This document shows, one piece after another, positions 1 to 5,855 of a DNA stretch of 8,425 bases (positions are counted from its first letter, which is position 1; each line of letters starts with the position of its first letter). The translations under genes were made by a program, and so were the position numbers. The DNA comes from JAAYKS01 sp964479435 (GTDB lineage Bacteria > Bacillota > Clostridia > Saccharofermentanales > UBA5734), in assembly GCA_964479435.1 (NCBI GenBank), contig CAYZME010000080.1, forward strand, positions 1-8,425, in the 5' to 3' direction. The notes under the pieces were generated by a model. It ran no database searches. It saw nothing but the letters and a program-made list of their open reading frames with translations, and was not told the DNA's origin.

Positions 1-17
1 TACCGCTCGGTATTGCG

Positions 18-51
18 CCCAGTTCGGACCCGCAGGGGGCGACTGGGTTTT
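18..51 (+). terminator. Terminator-like hairpin upstream of rpsJ (terminator or S10-leader attenuator)
   Basis: CCCAGT at 18-23 pairs with ACTGGG at 42-47. Past a bulged T, C25-G26 can pair with C40-G41, and CCC 29-31 with GGG 37-39, closing a five-base loop. The stem is followed at once by TTTT (48-51), then AT. This is the form of an intrinsic terminator. It lies 72 bases before the rpsJ Shine-Dalgarno end to start region, so it could end the preceding transcription unit or act as an attenuator in an S10-operon leader. Another pairing, CGCCC 16-20 with GGGCG 37-41, excludes it. The rest of 1-119 shows no gene I recognise and no convincing promoter. Confidence 0.55.
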
Positions 52-119
52 ATGATGACCGAAAATGATACGCCCGGCACAGTAGAAAGCTGAAAGCAGT
101 TAACCAGGAGGATTACGAC

Positions 120-431
120 ATGGCAGTGAATCAAAAAATCAGGATCCGGCTCAAGGCCTTCGATCATGAAGTGCTGGACCAAAGCGCGGAACGCATTGTG
201 GAGACCGCGAAACGCTCAGGAGCCGCCGTCTCCGGACCGATCCCTCTGCCCACCGAAAAAGAGATCATCACGATTTTGCGTTCTCCACACAAAGACAAAG
301 ACGCACGCGAGCAATTCGAAATCCGCACCCATAAGCGATTGATTGACATTCTTGCACCCAATCCCCGGACCGTAGAGTCTTTGATGAAATTGGACATGCC
401 GGCCGGAGTCAACATCGAAATCAAGCTTTGA
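120..431 (+). CDS. rpsJ: 30S ribosomal protein S10 (NusE)
   Basis: Full-length S10 of 103 residues, the usual size. S10 sits in the head of the 30S subunit and, as NusE, joins NusB in transcription antitermination complexes. The family core is plain: N-terminal IRIRLKAFDHEVLD (about residues 8-21), the GPIPLPTEKE segment (40-49), the SPHKDKDAREQFE(I)RTHKRL stretch in the middle, and the C-terminal LDMPAGVNIEIKL. The ATG is set by AGGAGG at 106-111 with an eight-base spacing. It is the first gene of the S10 operon, as expected, and is followed by an unusually long 103-base gap before rplC. Nothing odd in the protein. Confidence 0.98.
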   Translation: MAVNQKIRIRLKAFDHEVLDQSAERIVETAKRSGAAVSGPIPLPTEKEIITILRSPHKDKDAREQFEIRTHKRLIDILAPNPRTVESLMKLDMPAGVNIEIKL

Positions 432-470
432 CACGTCTCGCCCGTTCGTTCAGTGAATGGAAGCGGTCAT

Positions 471-505
471 GTTCACCTCAAGCCTCTGGCAGGCAGACGG
501 TGAAC
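471..505 (+). promoter_or_regulatory. Hairpin in the rpsJ-rplC spacer, possible regulatory or processing element
   Basis: GTTCACC at 471-477 is a perfect inverted repeat of GGTGAAC at 499-505. Inside it GCCT (482-485) pairs with AGGC (491-494) around a five-base loop, leaving a 4 x 4 internal loop. There is no T-run after it, so it is not an intrinsic terminator. It ends nine bases before the rplC Shine-Dalgarno, in the longest intergenic gap of the cluster. The pairing is seen directly; any role (r-protein binding, RNase processing, translational control of rplC) is inference. Confidence 0.45.
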
Positions 506-514
506 CAATAACCT

Positions 515-537
515 AGGAGGATGTACAGAGGCATATG
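515..537 (+). promoter_or_regulatory. rplC ribosome binding site with long spacing
   Basis: AGGAGG at 515-520 is a perfect Shine-Dalgarno but lies 14 bases before the rplC ATG at 535, against 5-11 for most other genes here. A weaker AGAGG at 527-531 is only three bases from the ATG. An ATG directly abutting the Shine-Dalgarno (521) is in another frame. The start at 535 is kept because the protein then begins MEKFMVGKKAGMTQLF, matching the L3 N-terminus; starting at 547 would lengthen the spacing further and lose family residues. Confidence 0.6.
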
Positions 538-1173
538 GAAAAATTCATGGTAGGCAAAAAAGCCGGTATGACGCAACTCTTTGATGCCAATGGGGCAGCA
601 ATCCCCGTGACGGTCATCGATTGTGGCCCGGTGGTCGTTGTCCAAAAAAAATCCCTGGCCACGGACGGCTACAACGCGGTCAAAGTCGGTTATGCAGAAG
701 TATCCGAGCGCAAGCTCAACAAGCCCGATGCGGGCCAGTTTAAAAAGGCTGGTGTCGCGCCACATAGAAAACTCAAAGAATTTCGGACAACAGGCGAACC
801 TGCTTATGAACTGGGTCAGGAAATCCGCGTTTCCGACATGTTTGCTGTCGGCGATCAGGTGGATGTCCACGGCGTTTCAAAAGGCAAAGGATTTGCCGGT
901 GCCATCAAGCGGCACAATTACAGCATTGGACCCCAATCGCACGGCTCGAAATACCATCGCGGTCTCGGCTCGATGAGCTCCAATACAAATCCGGGTCGTG
1001 TGTTTAAGGGCAAAGGGATGCCCGGTCACATGGGAGCCGAACGCGTCACCGTTCAGAATCTGGGCGTCGTGATGGTAGACGGTGAGCGCAATATTCTCGC
1101 TGTCAAAGGTGCCATCCCCGGTCCACGGGGCGGCGTGGTTGAAATTACGACGAGTGTCAAGACCACACGCTGA
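535..1173 (+). CDS. rplC: 50S ribosomal protein L3
   Basis: L3, 212 residues, a normal bacterial length. L3 is an early-assembly 23S rRNA binder whose long central loop reaches towards the peptidyl-transferase centre. Visible landmarks: N-terminal GKKAGMTQLF (7-16), the KGKGFAGAIKRHNY strand and loop (116-129), the loop SHGSKYHRGLGSMSSNTNPGRVFKG (about 135-159; central glycines and NPGRVFKG), and the GHMGAERVTVQNL segment (164-176). It ends with a typical VEITTSVK-type tail. It lies second in the operon, 103 bases after rpsJ and 26 before rplD. No truncation or unusual residue noticed. Confidence 0.98.
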   Translation: MEKFMVGKKAGMTQLFDANGAAIPVTVIDCGPVVVVQKKSLATDGYNAVKVGYAEVSERKLNKPDAGQFKKAGVAPHRKLKEFRTTGEPAYELGQEIRVSDMFAVGDQVDVHGVSKGKGFAGAIKRHNYSIGPQSHGSKYHRGLGSMSSNTNPGRVFKGKGMPGHMGAERVTVQNLGVVMVDGERNILAVKGAIPGPRGGVVEITTSVKTTR

Positions 1174-1199
1174 CATCCGACGCGAAGAAGGAGTAAAAA

Positions 1200-1823
1200 A
1201 TGGTTAAAGTCGACGTATACAATATGGAGGGCGCTGTAACCGGGCAAATCGACCTGGCGGACGATATTTTCGGCATTGAGCCCAACGAACACTGCATGCA
1301 TACGATGGTTCTCAACCGCTTGGCCAATGCGCGCCAAGGCACCAGCTCCACCAAAACGCGCGGAGAGGTTGCCGGCGGCGGCCGCAAGCCCTATCGACAA
1401 AAAGGAACCGGTCGTGCCCGACACGGGTCCATCCGCTCGGCGCAACACGTCGGTGGCGGCATCATCTTCGGCCCCAAACCACGCTCGTACCGCTACACTG
1501 TTCCTAAAAAAGTCCGCCGCTTGGCCATGAAGTCCGCGCTCTCTACAAAGGTTGCGGCCAGTGATTTGATCGTGCTGGAAGATCTGGCTTTTGACCAGAT
1601 CAAAACCAAAGAAATGCTGCGCGTATTGGGCAATCTCAAAATCGGCCAATCCGCATTGATTGTGCTGGGTGGCAAGAACCCGCAGGTGGAGCTCTCAGCA
1701 CGTAATCTTCCGGGTATCAAAACGGCTTTTGTCAATACGATCAACGTCTACGATATTCTCAAGCACAACAAGCTTGTCATCACCCGTGATGCCGTGGAAA
1801 AAGTCCAGGAGGTGTATGTGTAA
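1200..1823 (+). CDS. rplD: 50S ribosomal protein L4
   Basis: L4, 207 residues, usual size. It has a globular domain on the 50S surface and a long loop that, with the L22 hairpin, forms the constriction of the exit tunnel. The loop is clear at about 55-90: GEVAGGGRKPYRQKGTGRAR (55-74), then HGSIRSAQHVGGG, with the basic KPYRQKGTGRAR stretch intact; macrolide-resistance changes in other bacteria map to this loop. In Escherichia coli L4 also represses its own S10 operon; whether it does so here cannot be told. Start set by AAGGAG (1188-1193), six-base spacing. Its stop overlaps the rplW start by one base. Confidence 0.98.
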   Translation: MVKVDVYNMEGAVTGQIDLADDIFGIEPNEHCMHTMVLNRLANARQGTSSTKTRGEVAGGGRKPYRQKGTGRARHGSIRSAQHVGGGIIFGPKPRSYRYTVPKKVRRLAMKSALSTKVAASDLIVLEDLAFDQIKTKEMLRVLGNLKIGQSALIVLGGKNPQVELSARNLPGIKTAFVNTINVYDILKHNKLVITRDAVEKVQEVYV

Positions 1824-2176
1824 TGAAAGCACCGCAGGATATCATCATCCGCCCAATTATTACCGAGCGCAGCAACGCCGAAGCAGGTGAAGGAAAATAT
1901 ACGTTTCAGGTCGCGCGCGGCGCCAGCAAACCGGAAATTCGTGTCGCGGCAGAAAAATTGTTTGGTGTGAAGGTTCTTAAAGTGAACACAATCAACTACG
2001 ATGGCAAAACCAAGCGGCAGGGCGCGACTTCCGGTAAAACCCCGTCCTGGAAAAAAGCGGTTGTCACCATCGATACCAACGCGGAACCCGCGACCTGGCT
2101 CGCCAAGGGCGGTAAAAGCACCCAATCGCAGCGCCGATACAAGACTTCCATTGAAGAGTTCGGCTTTGGCCAATGA
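1823..2176 (+). CDS. rplW: 50S ribosomal protein L23, with C-terminal extension
   Basis: L23 binds 23S domain III at the nascent-chain exit, where trigger factor, SRP and the Sec translocon dock. The N-terminal PIITERSN (11-18) matches the family; E15 aligns with E. coli E18, the trigger-factor contact. YTFQV, the KLFGVKVLKVNTINY strand (45-59) and GKTPSWKKAVVTI (71-83) follow. At 117 residues it is longer than B. subtilis (95) or E. coli (100) L23: the family fold ends near residue 97 and about 20 residues with basic QRRYKTS and a terminal IEEFGFGQ remain. The ATG overlaps the rplD stop (TAATG); AGGAGG at 1807-1812 lies inside rplD, so translational coupling is likely. Confidence 0.97.
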   Translation: MKAPQDIIIRPIITERSNAEAGEGKYTFQVARGASKPEIRVAAEKLFGVKVLKVNTINYDGKTKRQGATSGKTPSWKKAVVTIDTNAEPATWLAKGGKSTQSQRRYKTSIEEFGFGQ

Positions 2177-2212
2177 CGTGCGGATGAGCGCTTATAAAGG
2201 GAGTAAAGAGAT

Positions 2213-3046
2213 ATGTCAGTAAAAACCTATAAACCGACTTCGCCCGCGCGGCGCCAAATGACGGTTTCGGATTTTTCACAATTGTCCGACAAAAAACCAG
2301 AGAAGCGTCTGCTGTCCAAACGAAATCGTTCGGGAGGCCGTAACGCGTACGGGCGGATCACCGTCCGTCATATTGGCGGTGGCGCGCGCCGAAAGCTGCG
2401 GCAAATCGATTGGAAGCGCGACAAAGACGGAGTTCCCGCGCGCGTGGCGGCGCTGGAATATGATCCCAACCGGACGGCACATCTGGCCCTGCTGGTATAC
2501 GCGGACGGCGCAAAACGTTACATTCTCGCGCCAAACGGCCTCGCTGTAGGGGCGACGGTCGTCAGTGGTCAAGGAGCCGACATCGTTACCGGCAATTGCA
2601 TGCCGCTTGAACACATTCCGGTGGGAACGACCCTGCATAACATTGAATTGAAACCCGGTAAAGGTGCGCAAATCGTGCGCTCGGCCGGCACCAGTGCCCA
2701 ATTGATGGCCAAAGAAAACGGCTATGCTCAGATTCGGCTGCCTTCAGGTGAAGTGCGCATGGTCTTGCTGCGTTGCAAAGCGACGATCGGTAGTGTTGGC
2801 AACCACGAGCACGAAAATATTAAAATCGGCAAAGCCGGGCGCAACCGCCACCTTGGCATTCGTCCCTCGGTTCGCGGCGTCGCAATGAATCCAGTCGATC
2901 ACCCGCATGGCGGCGGTGAAGGCCGTTCGCCGATCGGTCGGCCCAGTCCTGTTACACCCTGGGGTGTGCCGACTTTGGGTAAGAAGACGAGAAATAAAAA
3001 GAAGCCGTCCAATAAGTTTATTATCAAACGGCGTGGCACCAGATAA
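2213..3046 (+). CDS. rplB: 50S ribosomal protein L2
   Basis: L2, 277 residues, standard length. It is one of the largest and most conserved 50S proteins, needed for subunit association and placed close to the peptidyl-transferase region. The RNA-binding middle contains RNRSGGRNAYGRIT and HIGGGARRKLRQIDWKR (about 54-70), and the C-terminal part has the signature MNPVDHPHGGGEGR at 225-238; H230 aligns with the functionally important His229 of E. coli L2. The basic tail KKTRNKKKPSNKFIIKRR is normal. The Shine-Dalgarno GGGAG (2199-2203) is nine bases from the ATG. It follows rplW after 36 bases and precedes rpsS by 15. Confidence 0.98.
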   Translation: MSVKTYKPTSPARRQMTVSDFSQLSDKKPEKRLLSKRNRSGGRNAYGRITVRHIGGGARRKLRQIDWKRDKDGVPARVAALEYDPNRTAHLALLVYADGAKRYILAPNGLAVGATVVSGQGADIVTGNCMPLEHIPVGTTLHNIELKPGKGAQIVRSAGTSAQLMAKENGYAQIRLPSGEVRMVLLRCKATIGSVGNHEHENIKIGKAGRNRHLGIRPSVRGVAMNPVDHPHGGGEGRSPIGRPSPVTPWGVPTLGKKTRNKKKPSNKFIIKRRGTR

Positions 3047-3061
3047 GGGAGGCATTCCAAG

Positions 3062-3343
3062 ATGAGTAGATCAACCAAAAAGGGTTTTTTCGTGGAAGAA
3101 TCCCTGATGAAAAAAATTCAAAAGATGAACGAAGCCAACGACCGCCGCGTAATCAGATCCTGGTCACGCGCCTCCACGATCTTCCCTGAGATGGTCGGAC
3201 ATACCATCGCAATACACGATGGCAGGCGGCATGTCCCGGTCTTTATCACCGAAGAGATGGTCGGGCACAAGCTTGGCGAGTTTGCTCCCACCCGGTTCTT
3301 CCGCGCCCACGCCGGGTCCGAGAGGTCGTCCGGGCCCAGATAA
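3062..3343 (+). CDS. rpsS: 30S ribosomal protein S19
   Basis: S19, 93 residues, usual length. It lies in the head of the 30S subunit next to S13, near the A-site tRNA and the bridge to the 50S. The opening MSRSTKKGFFVEESLMKK is typical, and the family signature spans residues 51-78: IHDGRRHVPVF followed by ITEEMVGHKLGEFAPTR. The C-terminus RAHAGSERSSGPR is a short basic tail of normal form. GGGAGG directly after the rplB stop (3047-3052) with nine-base spacing fixes the ATG. Nothing unusual. Confidence 0.98.
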   Translation: MSRSTKKGFFVEESLMKKIQKMNEANDRRVIRSWSRASTIFPEMVGHTIAIHDGRRHVPVFITEEMVGHKLGEFAPTRFFRAHAGSERSSGPR

Positions 3344-3358
3344 CGGCCTGATTGCGAA

Positions 3359-3376
3359 GGGAGGTACAAGCAAGTG
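3359..3376 (+). promoter_or_regulatory. rplV ribosome binding site and GTG start
   Basis: GGGAGG at 3359-3364 is nine bases from GTG 3374, the only non-ATG start in the cluster. The next in-frame ATG (3389) would be 24 bases from the Shine-Dalgarno, and no start codon lies close to the conserved L22 core. This supports real translation of the long N-terminal extension. Confidence 0.8.
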
Positions 3377-3850
3377 GAAAAAAAGGTCATGAGCAAAGAA
3401 TACCTGTTGGCTAACCGCGATGAGATTCTCGAGCGGTATGCCGGTGAAAAAAAGAAAAATAAGAGGCTTCCCATCCTGACCAAAAAAGAGCGGAAAGTAC
3501 TGGGCATTGGCCGTGACCAGGGAAAAGCGACGGCGAAATATGTACGCATCGCTCCCCGCAAAGTGTCGGTTGTGACCCGGATGATTCGTGGCAAAGGTCT
3601 GGATGAAGCATACGCCATTCTTACCTACACCCCGAAGATGGCTTCCTCGACGCTGATTAAGCTGTTGAAGTCGGCCGAGGCAAATGCTGTGAATAACAAT
3701 GAGATGGCACGCGATCATTTGTATGTGGCGGAGTGTTACGCCAACCAGGGCTCCATCATTAAGCGGATCATCCCCAGAGCCCGCGGCGGCGCAGCCCCGA
3801 TCCACAAGAAGACGAGCCATATCACAGTTGTGCTCAAGGAAAGGAACTGA
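3374..3850 (+). CDS. rplV: 50S ribosomal protein L22, with long N-terminal extension
   Basis: L22 has a globular domain at the tunnel exit and a long beta-hairpin lining the exit tunnel. The core starts near residue 50 (KATAKYVRIAPRK, 51-63), continues through MIRGKGLDEAYAILTYTPK (70-88) and the hairpin about 122-150, and ends KKTSHITVVL. Ordinary L22 is about 110 residues; this one is 158. The extra 49 N-terminal residues are charged: an acidic/helical start (MSKEYLLANRDEILERYAGE) and a lysine-rich run (KKKNKRLPILTKKERK). The hairpin tip reads PRARGGAAPIHKK, where E. coli has PRAKGRADRILKR, so two tip arginines (R92, R95) are replaced by Gly139 and Pro142. It starts with GTG, well served by its ribosome binding site, and is 11 bases before rpsC. 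Identity is sure; the extension is lineage-specific or unusual. Confidence 0.97.
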   Translation: MEKKVMSKEYLLANRDEILERYAGEKKKNKRLPILTKKERKVLGIGRDQGKATAKYVRIAPRKVSVVTRMIRGKGLDEAYAILTYTPKMASSTLIKLLKSAEANAVNNNEMARDHLYVAECYANQGSIIKRIIPRARGGAAPIHKKTSHITVVLKERN

Positions 3851-3861
3851 GGAGGTAGCCA

Positions 3862-4533
3862 ATGGGCCAGAAGGTAAATCCCCATGGATTCAGAGTTGGT
3901 GTCATCAAAGATTGGGATGCCAGATGGTACGCGGATAAGAAAGATTTTAGCCGCTACCTGGTAGAAGATACGAAGATTCGTGAATTCCTCAAGAAGGAAT
4001 GCTTCAATGCCGGCGTATCGCGAATTGAAATTGAGCGCAAAGGCGATGAAAAAACAACGGTCACCATTCACACGGCGCGACCGGGAATCATCATCGGCCG
4101 CCAGGGATCCGGTATTGACGCACTCAAGAAAAAACTCAAACAGGAATTCGGGCGCGAACTTTTCATCAACGTCATGGAGATCAAACAACCTGACTGCGAT
4201 GCGCAATTGGTCGCGGAGAACATTGCCGATCAGTTGCAGCGACGGATTTCATTCCGTCGCGCGATGAAGCAGACGATGAGCCGCTCCATGCGGATGGGCG
4301 CCAAGGGGATTCGCACCATGGTAGCCGGGCGCCTCGGCGGCGCGGAAATTGCCCGTGTCGAGCATTATCACGAAGGGCGCATTCCGCTGCATACCCTGCG
4401 GGCCGATATCGATTACGGCTTTGCGGAAGCGGTCACCACATACGGACGCATCGGCGTCAAAGTCTGGATCTATAAAGGCGAGGTTTTCCCCGTGCCCCGC
4501 AAACCCCAGACAGCAGAAGGAGGGGACGAATAA
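3862..4533 (+). CDS. rpsC: 30S ribosomal protein S3
   Basis: S3, 223 residues, normal. It forms the mRNA entry channel of the 30S with S4 and S5 and contributes to mRNA helicase activity. It begins with the invariant MGQKVNPHGFRVGV. The type II KH domain carries its GxxG loop at G79-R-Q-G82 in PGIIIGRQGSGID. The stretch FRRAMKQTMSRSMRMGAKGI (131-150) holds R132, R133 and K136, which align with the helicase residues R131, R132 and K135 of E. coli. The C-terminal domain includes AGRLGGAEIAR (155-165) and GVKVWIYKGEV. A strong AGGAGGT at 3850-3856 precedes the ATG. Its TAA overlaps the rplP ATG by one base. Confidence 0.98.
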   Translation: MGQKVNPHGFRVGVIKDWDARWYADKKDFSRYLVEDTKIREFLKKECFNAGVSRIEIERKGDEKTTVTIHTARPGIIIGRQGSGIDALKKKLKQEFGRELFINVMEIKQPDCDAQLVAENIADQLQRRISFRRAMKQTMSRSMRMGAKGIRTMVAGRLGGAEIARVEHYHEGRIPLHTLRADIDYGFAEAVTTYGRIGVKVWIYKGEVFPVPRKPQTAEGGDE

Positions 4534-4967
4534 TGTTGCTTCCCAAAAGAGTCAAATACCGCAAACAACATCGTGGGCGGATGAAAGGCAAAGCGACACG
4601 CGGTCATTTTGTCGCGTACGGTGATTACGGACTGATCACGACCGATCCGGCCTGGATTACCAGTAACCAAATCGAAGCGGCGCGTATCGCGATCAACCGC
4701 TTCATCCGTCGTGGCGGTCAGGTTTGGATTAAGATCTTCCCTGATAAACCGGTGTCCTCGAAACCGGCTGAGACCCGCATGGGTTCCGGAAAAGGCTCTC
4801 CCGATCATTGGGTAGCGGTTGTAAAACCCGGCCGCGTCCTTTTTGAGATCGCCGGTGTTTCAGAAGCCGACGCGCGTGAAGCGCTGCGACTGGCCGCGCA
4901 TAAGCTGCCATGCAACACCAAAGTCATCGCTCGGGAACAGGAGGTGACTGCCGATGAAGCCAATTGA
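4533..4967 (+). CDS. rplP: 50S ribosomal protein L16
   Basis: L16, 144 residues, normal. It binds 23S rRNA late in assembly and helps position the A-site tRNA end. The opening MLLPKRVKYRKQHRGRMKG is the family signature; QIEAARIAINRFIRRGGQVWIKIFPDKPVS and the loop AETRMGSGKGSPDHWVAVV follow, the Arg in TRMGSGKG aligning with E. coli R81, hydroxylated in that species. The ATG overlaps the rpsC TAA (TAATG) and its AGGAGG (4518-4523) is inside rpsC, so it is probably coupled. Its 3' end overlaps rpmC by 14 bases. Confidence 0.98.
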   Translation: MLLPKRVKYRKQHRGRMKGKATRGHFVAYGDYGLITTDPAWITSNQIEAARIAINRFIRRGGQVWIKIFPDKPVSSKPAETRMGSGKGSPDHWVAVVKPGRVLFEIAGVSEADAREALRLAAHKLPCNTKVIAREQEVTADEAN

Positions 4968-5160
4968 AATCCGTAAAAAATCCGATGTCGAACTCCATGA
5001 CGAGTTGGACGCTCTCAAGCAGGAACTGTTTCGCCTACGCTTTCAGCACGCTGTCAACCAGCTTGAAAACCCGCTGCAGTTGAAGCAGGTGCGCAGAGAC
5101 ATCGCCAGAGTGAAAACCATCCTCCGCGAGCGTGAGCTCAAAGCGGCGGTCAAGAAATAG
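4954..5160 (+). CDS. rpmC: 50S ribosomal protein L29
   Basis: L29, 68 residues, a small helical hairpin at the tunnel exit beside L23, part of the docking platform for SRP and the translocon. The pattern of the family is visible: ELHDELDALKQELFRLRFQHAVNQLENP (about 14-41) for the first helix and turn, then QVRRDIARVKTILRERE (45-61) for the second. The ATG lies 14 bases inside rplP, in another frame, with AGGAGG at 4939-4944 and nine-base spacing, so translation is likely coupled to rplP. The C-terminus is a short lysine-rich tail. Confidence 0.97.
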   Translation: MKPIEIRKKSDVELHDELDALKQELFRLRFQHAVNQLENPLQLKQVRRDIARVKTILRERELKAAVKK

Positions 5161-5173
5161 GGGAGGAAAAACG

Positions 5174-5431
5174 ATGAGCGACAGAAACCTGCGCAAAACG
5201 CGCGTTGGCGTCGTCCGTAGCGACAAAATGGACAAAACCGTGGTTGTGGACATCGTCCAACATGTTCGCCACCCGCTATACAAAAAAATTGTCAAGAGAA
5301 CGTATTCATTGAAAGCGCATGATGAAAAGAACGAGTGTGGCATCGGCGACAAAGTCCGTGTCATGGAGACCCGTCCTTTGAGTAAGGACAAGCGCTGGCG
5401 CCTTGTGGAAATCGTCGAAAAGGCGAAATAG
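5174..5431 (+). CDS. rpsQ: 30S ribosomal protein S17
   Basis: S17, 85 residues, an OB-fold protein binding the 5' domain of 16S rRNA early in 30S assembly. The start MSDRNLRKTRVGVVRSDKMDKT is typical, and the signature GIGDKVRVMETRPLSK occupies residues 56-71, followed by KRWRLVEIVEKAK. The frame stays open upstream to a GTG at 5132 inside rpmC, which would add 14 basic residues; I chose ATG 5174 because GGGAGG (5161-5166) sits seven bases before it and the family begins there. Thirteen bases separate it from rpmC. Confidence 0.97.
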   Translation: MSDRNLRKTRVGVVRSDKMDKTVVVDIVQHVRHPLYKKIVKRTYSLKAHDEKNECGIGDKVRVMETRPLSKDKRWRLVEIVEKAK

Positions 5432-5472
5432 AGGCGAGGTTCCCGAAAATAGGGAAGGAGGAACATGAGCAC

Positions 5473-5841
5473 ATGATTCAAACACAATCCGTACTCCGTT
5501 CTGCCGACAACACCGGCGCCAAAGAACTGATGTGCATCAAGGTGCTGGGAGGCTCCCGGCGTCGTTTCGGCAATATAGGTGATGTCATCGTCTGTTCGGT
5601 TCGCGAGGCTTCACCACACGGAGCCGTCAAAAAAGGCGAAGTGGTCCGGGCTGTCATCGTACGCACCAAAAAGGGCATCCGCCGGGCTGACGGCTCATAC
5701 ATCCGCTTCGATGAGAATGCGGCCGTGTTGATTCGCGAAGACAAAAACCCCCGCGGGACCCGCATCTTTGGCCCCATCGCCAGGGAGTTGAGAGACAAGG
5801 ATTATATGAAGATTCTGTCTCTGGCCCCTGAGGTTCTGTGA
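5473..5841 (+). CDS. rplN: 50S ribosomal protein L14
   Basis: L14, 122 residues, the invariant family length. It lies at the subunit interface and is the docking site of the silencing factor RsfS in other bacteria. It begins MIQTQSVLRSADNTGAKELM; the signature is GEVVRAVIVRTKKGIRRADG (55-74) followed by SYIRFDENAAVLI, and the protein ends ILSLAPEVL. AGGAGG at 5456-5461 is 11 bases from the ATG. An out-of-frame ATG (5465) only three bases from the Shine-Dalgarno opens a three-codon reading frame ending at a TGA that overlaps the rplN ATG; it is probably not used. The rplN stop overlaps the rplX Shine-Dalgarno. Confidence 0.98.
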   Translation: MIQTQSVLRSADNTGAKELMCIKVLGGSRRRFGNIGDVIVCSVREASPHGAVKKGEVVRAVIVRTKKGIRRADGSYIRFDENAAVLIREDKNPRGTRIFGPIARELRDKDYMKILSLAPEVL

Positions 5842-5855
5842 GGAGGAAAAGCAAG

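Noticed and set aside
51..56. TATGAT as a -10 promoter element before rpsJ
   Set aside because: No -35-like hexamer at 16-18 bases upstream and no extended -10; it is better explained as the end of the terminator T-run.
1..93. Open frame from the window edge to TGA 91-93, possible end of an upstream gene such as tuf
   Set aside because: The translation does not resemble the EF-Tu C-terminus or any protein I recognise, and a terminator-like hairpin lies inside it.
521..553. Ten-codon frame starting at ATG 521 before rplC
   Set aside because: The ATG abuts the Shine-Dalgarno with zero spacing, so initiation there is unlikely.
1053..1649. 198-residue antisense open frame across rplC and rplD
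   Set aside because: Same reasoning: opposite-strand shadow, no family features.
3164..3862. 232-residue antisense open frame across rpsS and rplV
   Set aside because: It mirrors two certain genes, has no recognisable family and no ribosome binding site of note; a long shadow frame is expected with this codon use.
5132..5173. Longer S17 start at GTG 5132 within rpmC
   Set aside because: The Shine-Dalgarno at 5161-5166 serves ATG 5174, and the family N-terminus begins there.
5838..5855. Longer L24 start at GTG 5838 within rplN
   Set aside because: It would translate the AGGAGG that clearly serves ATG 5856; the extra residues (RRKSK) are just the Shine-Dalgarno read as codons.
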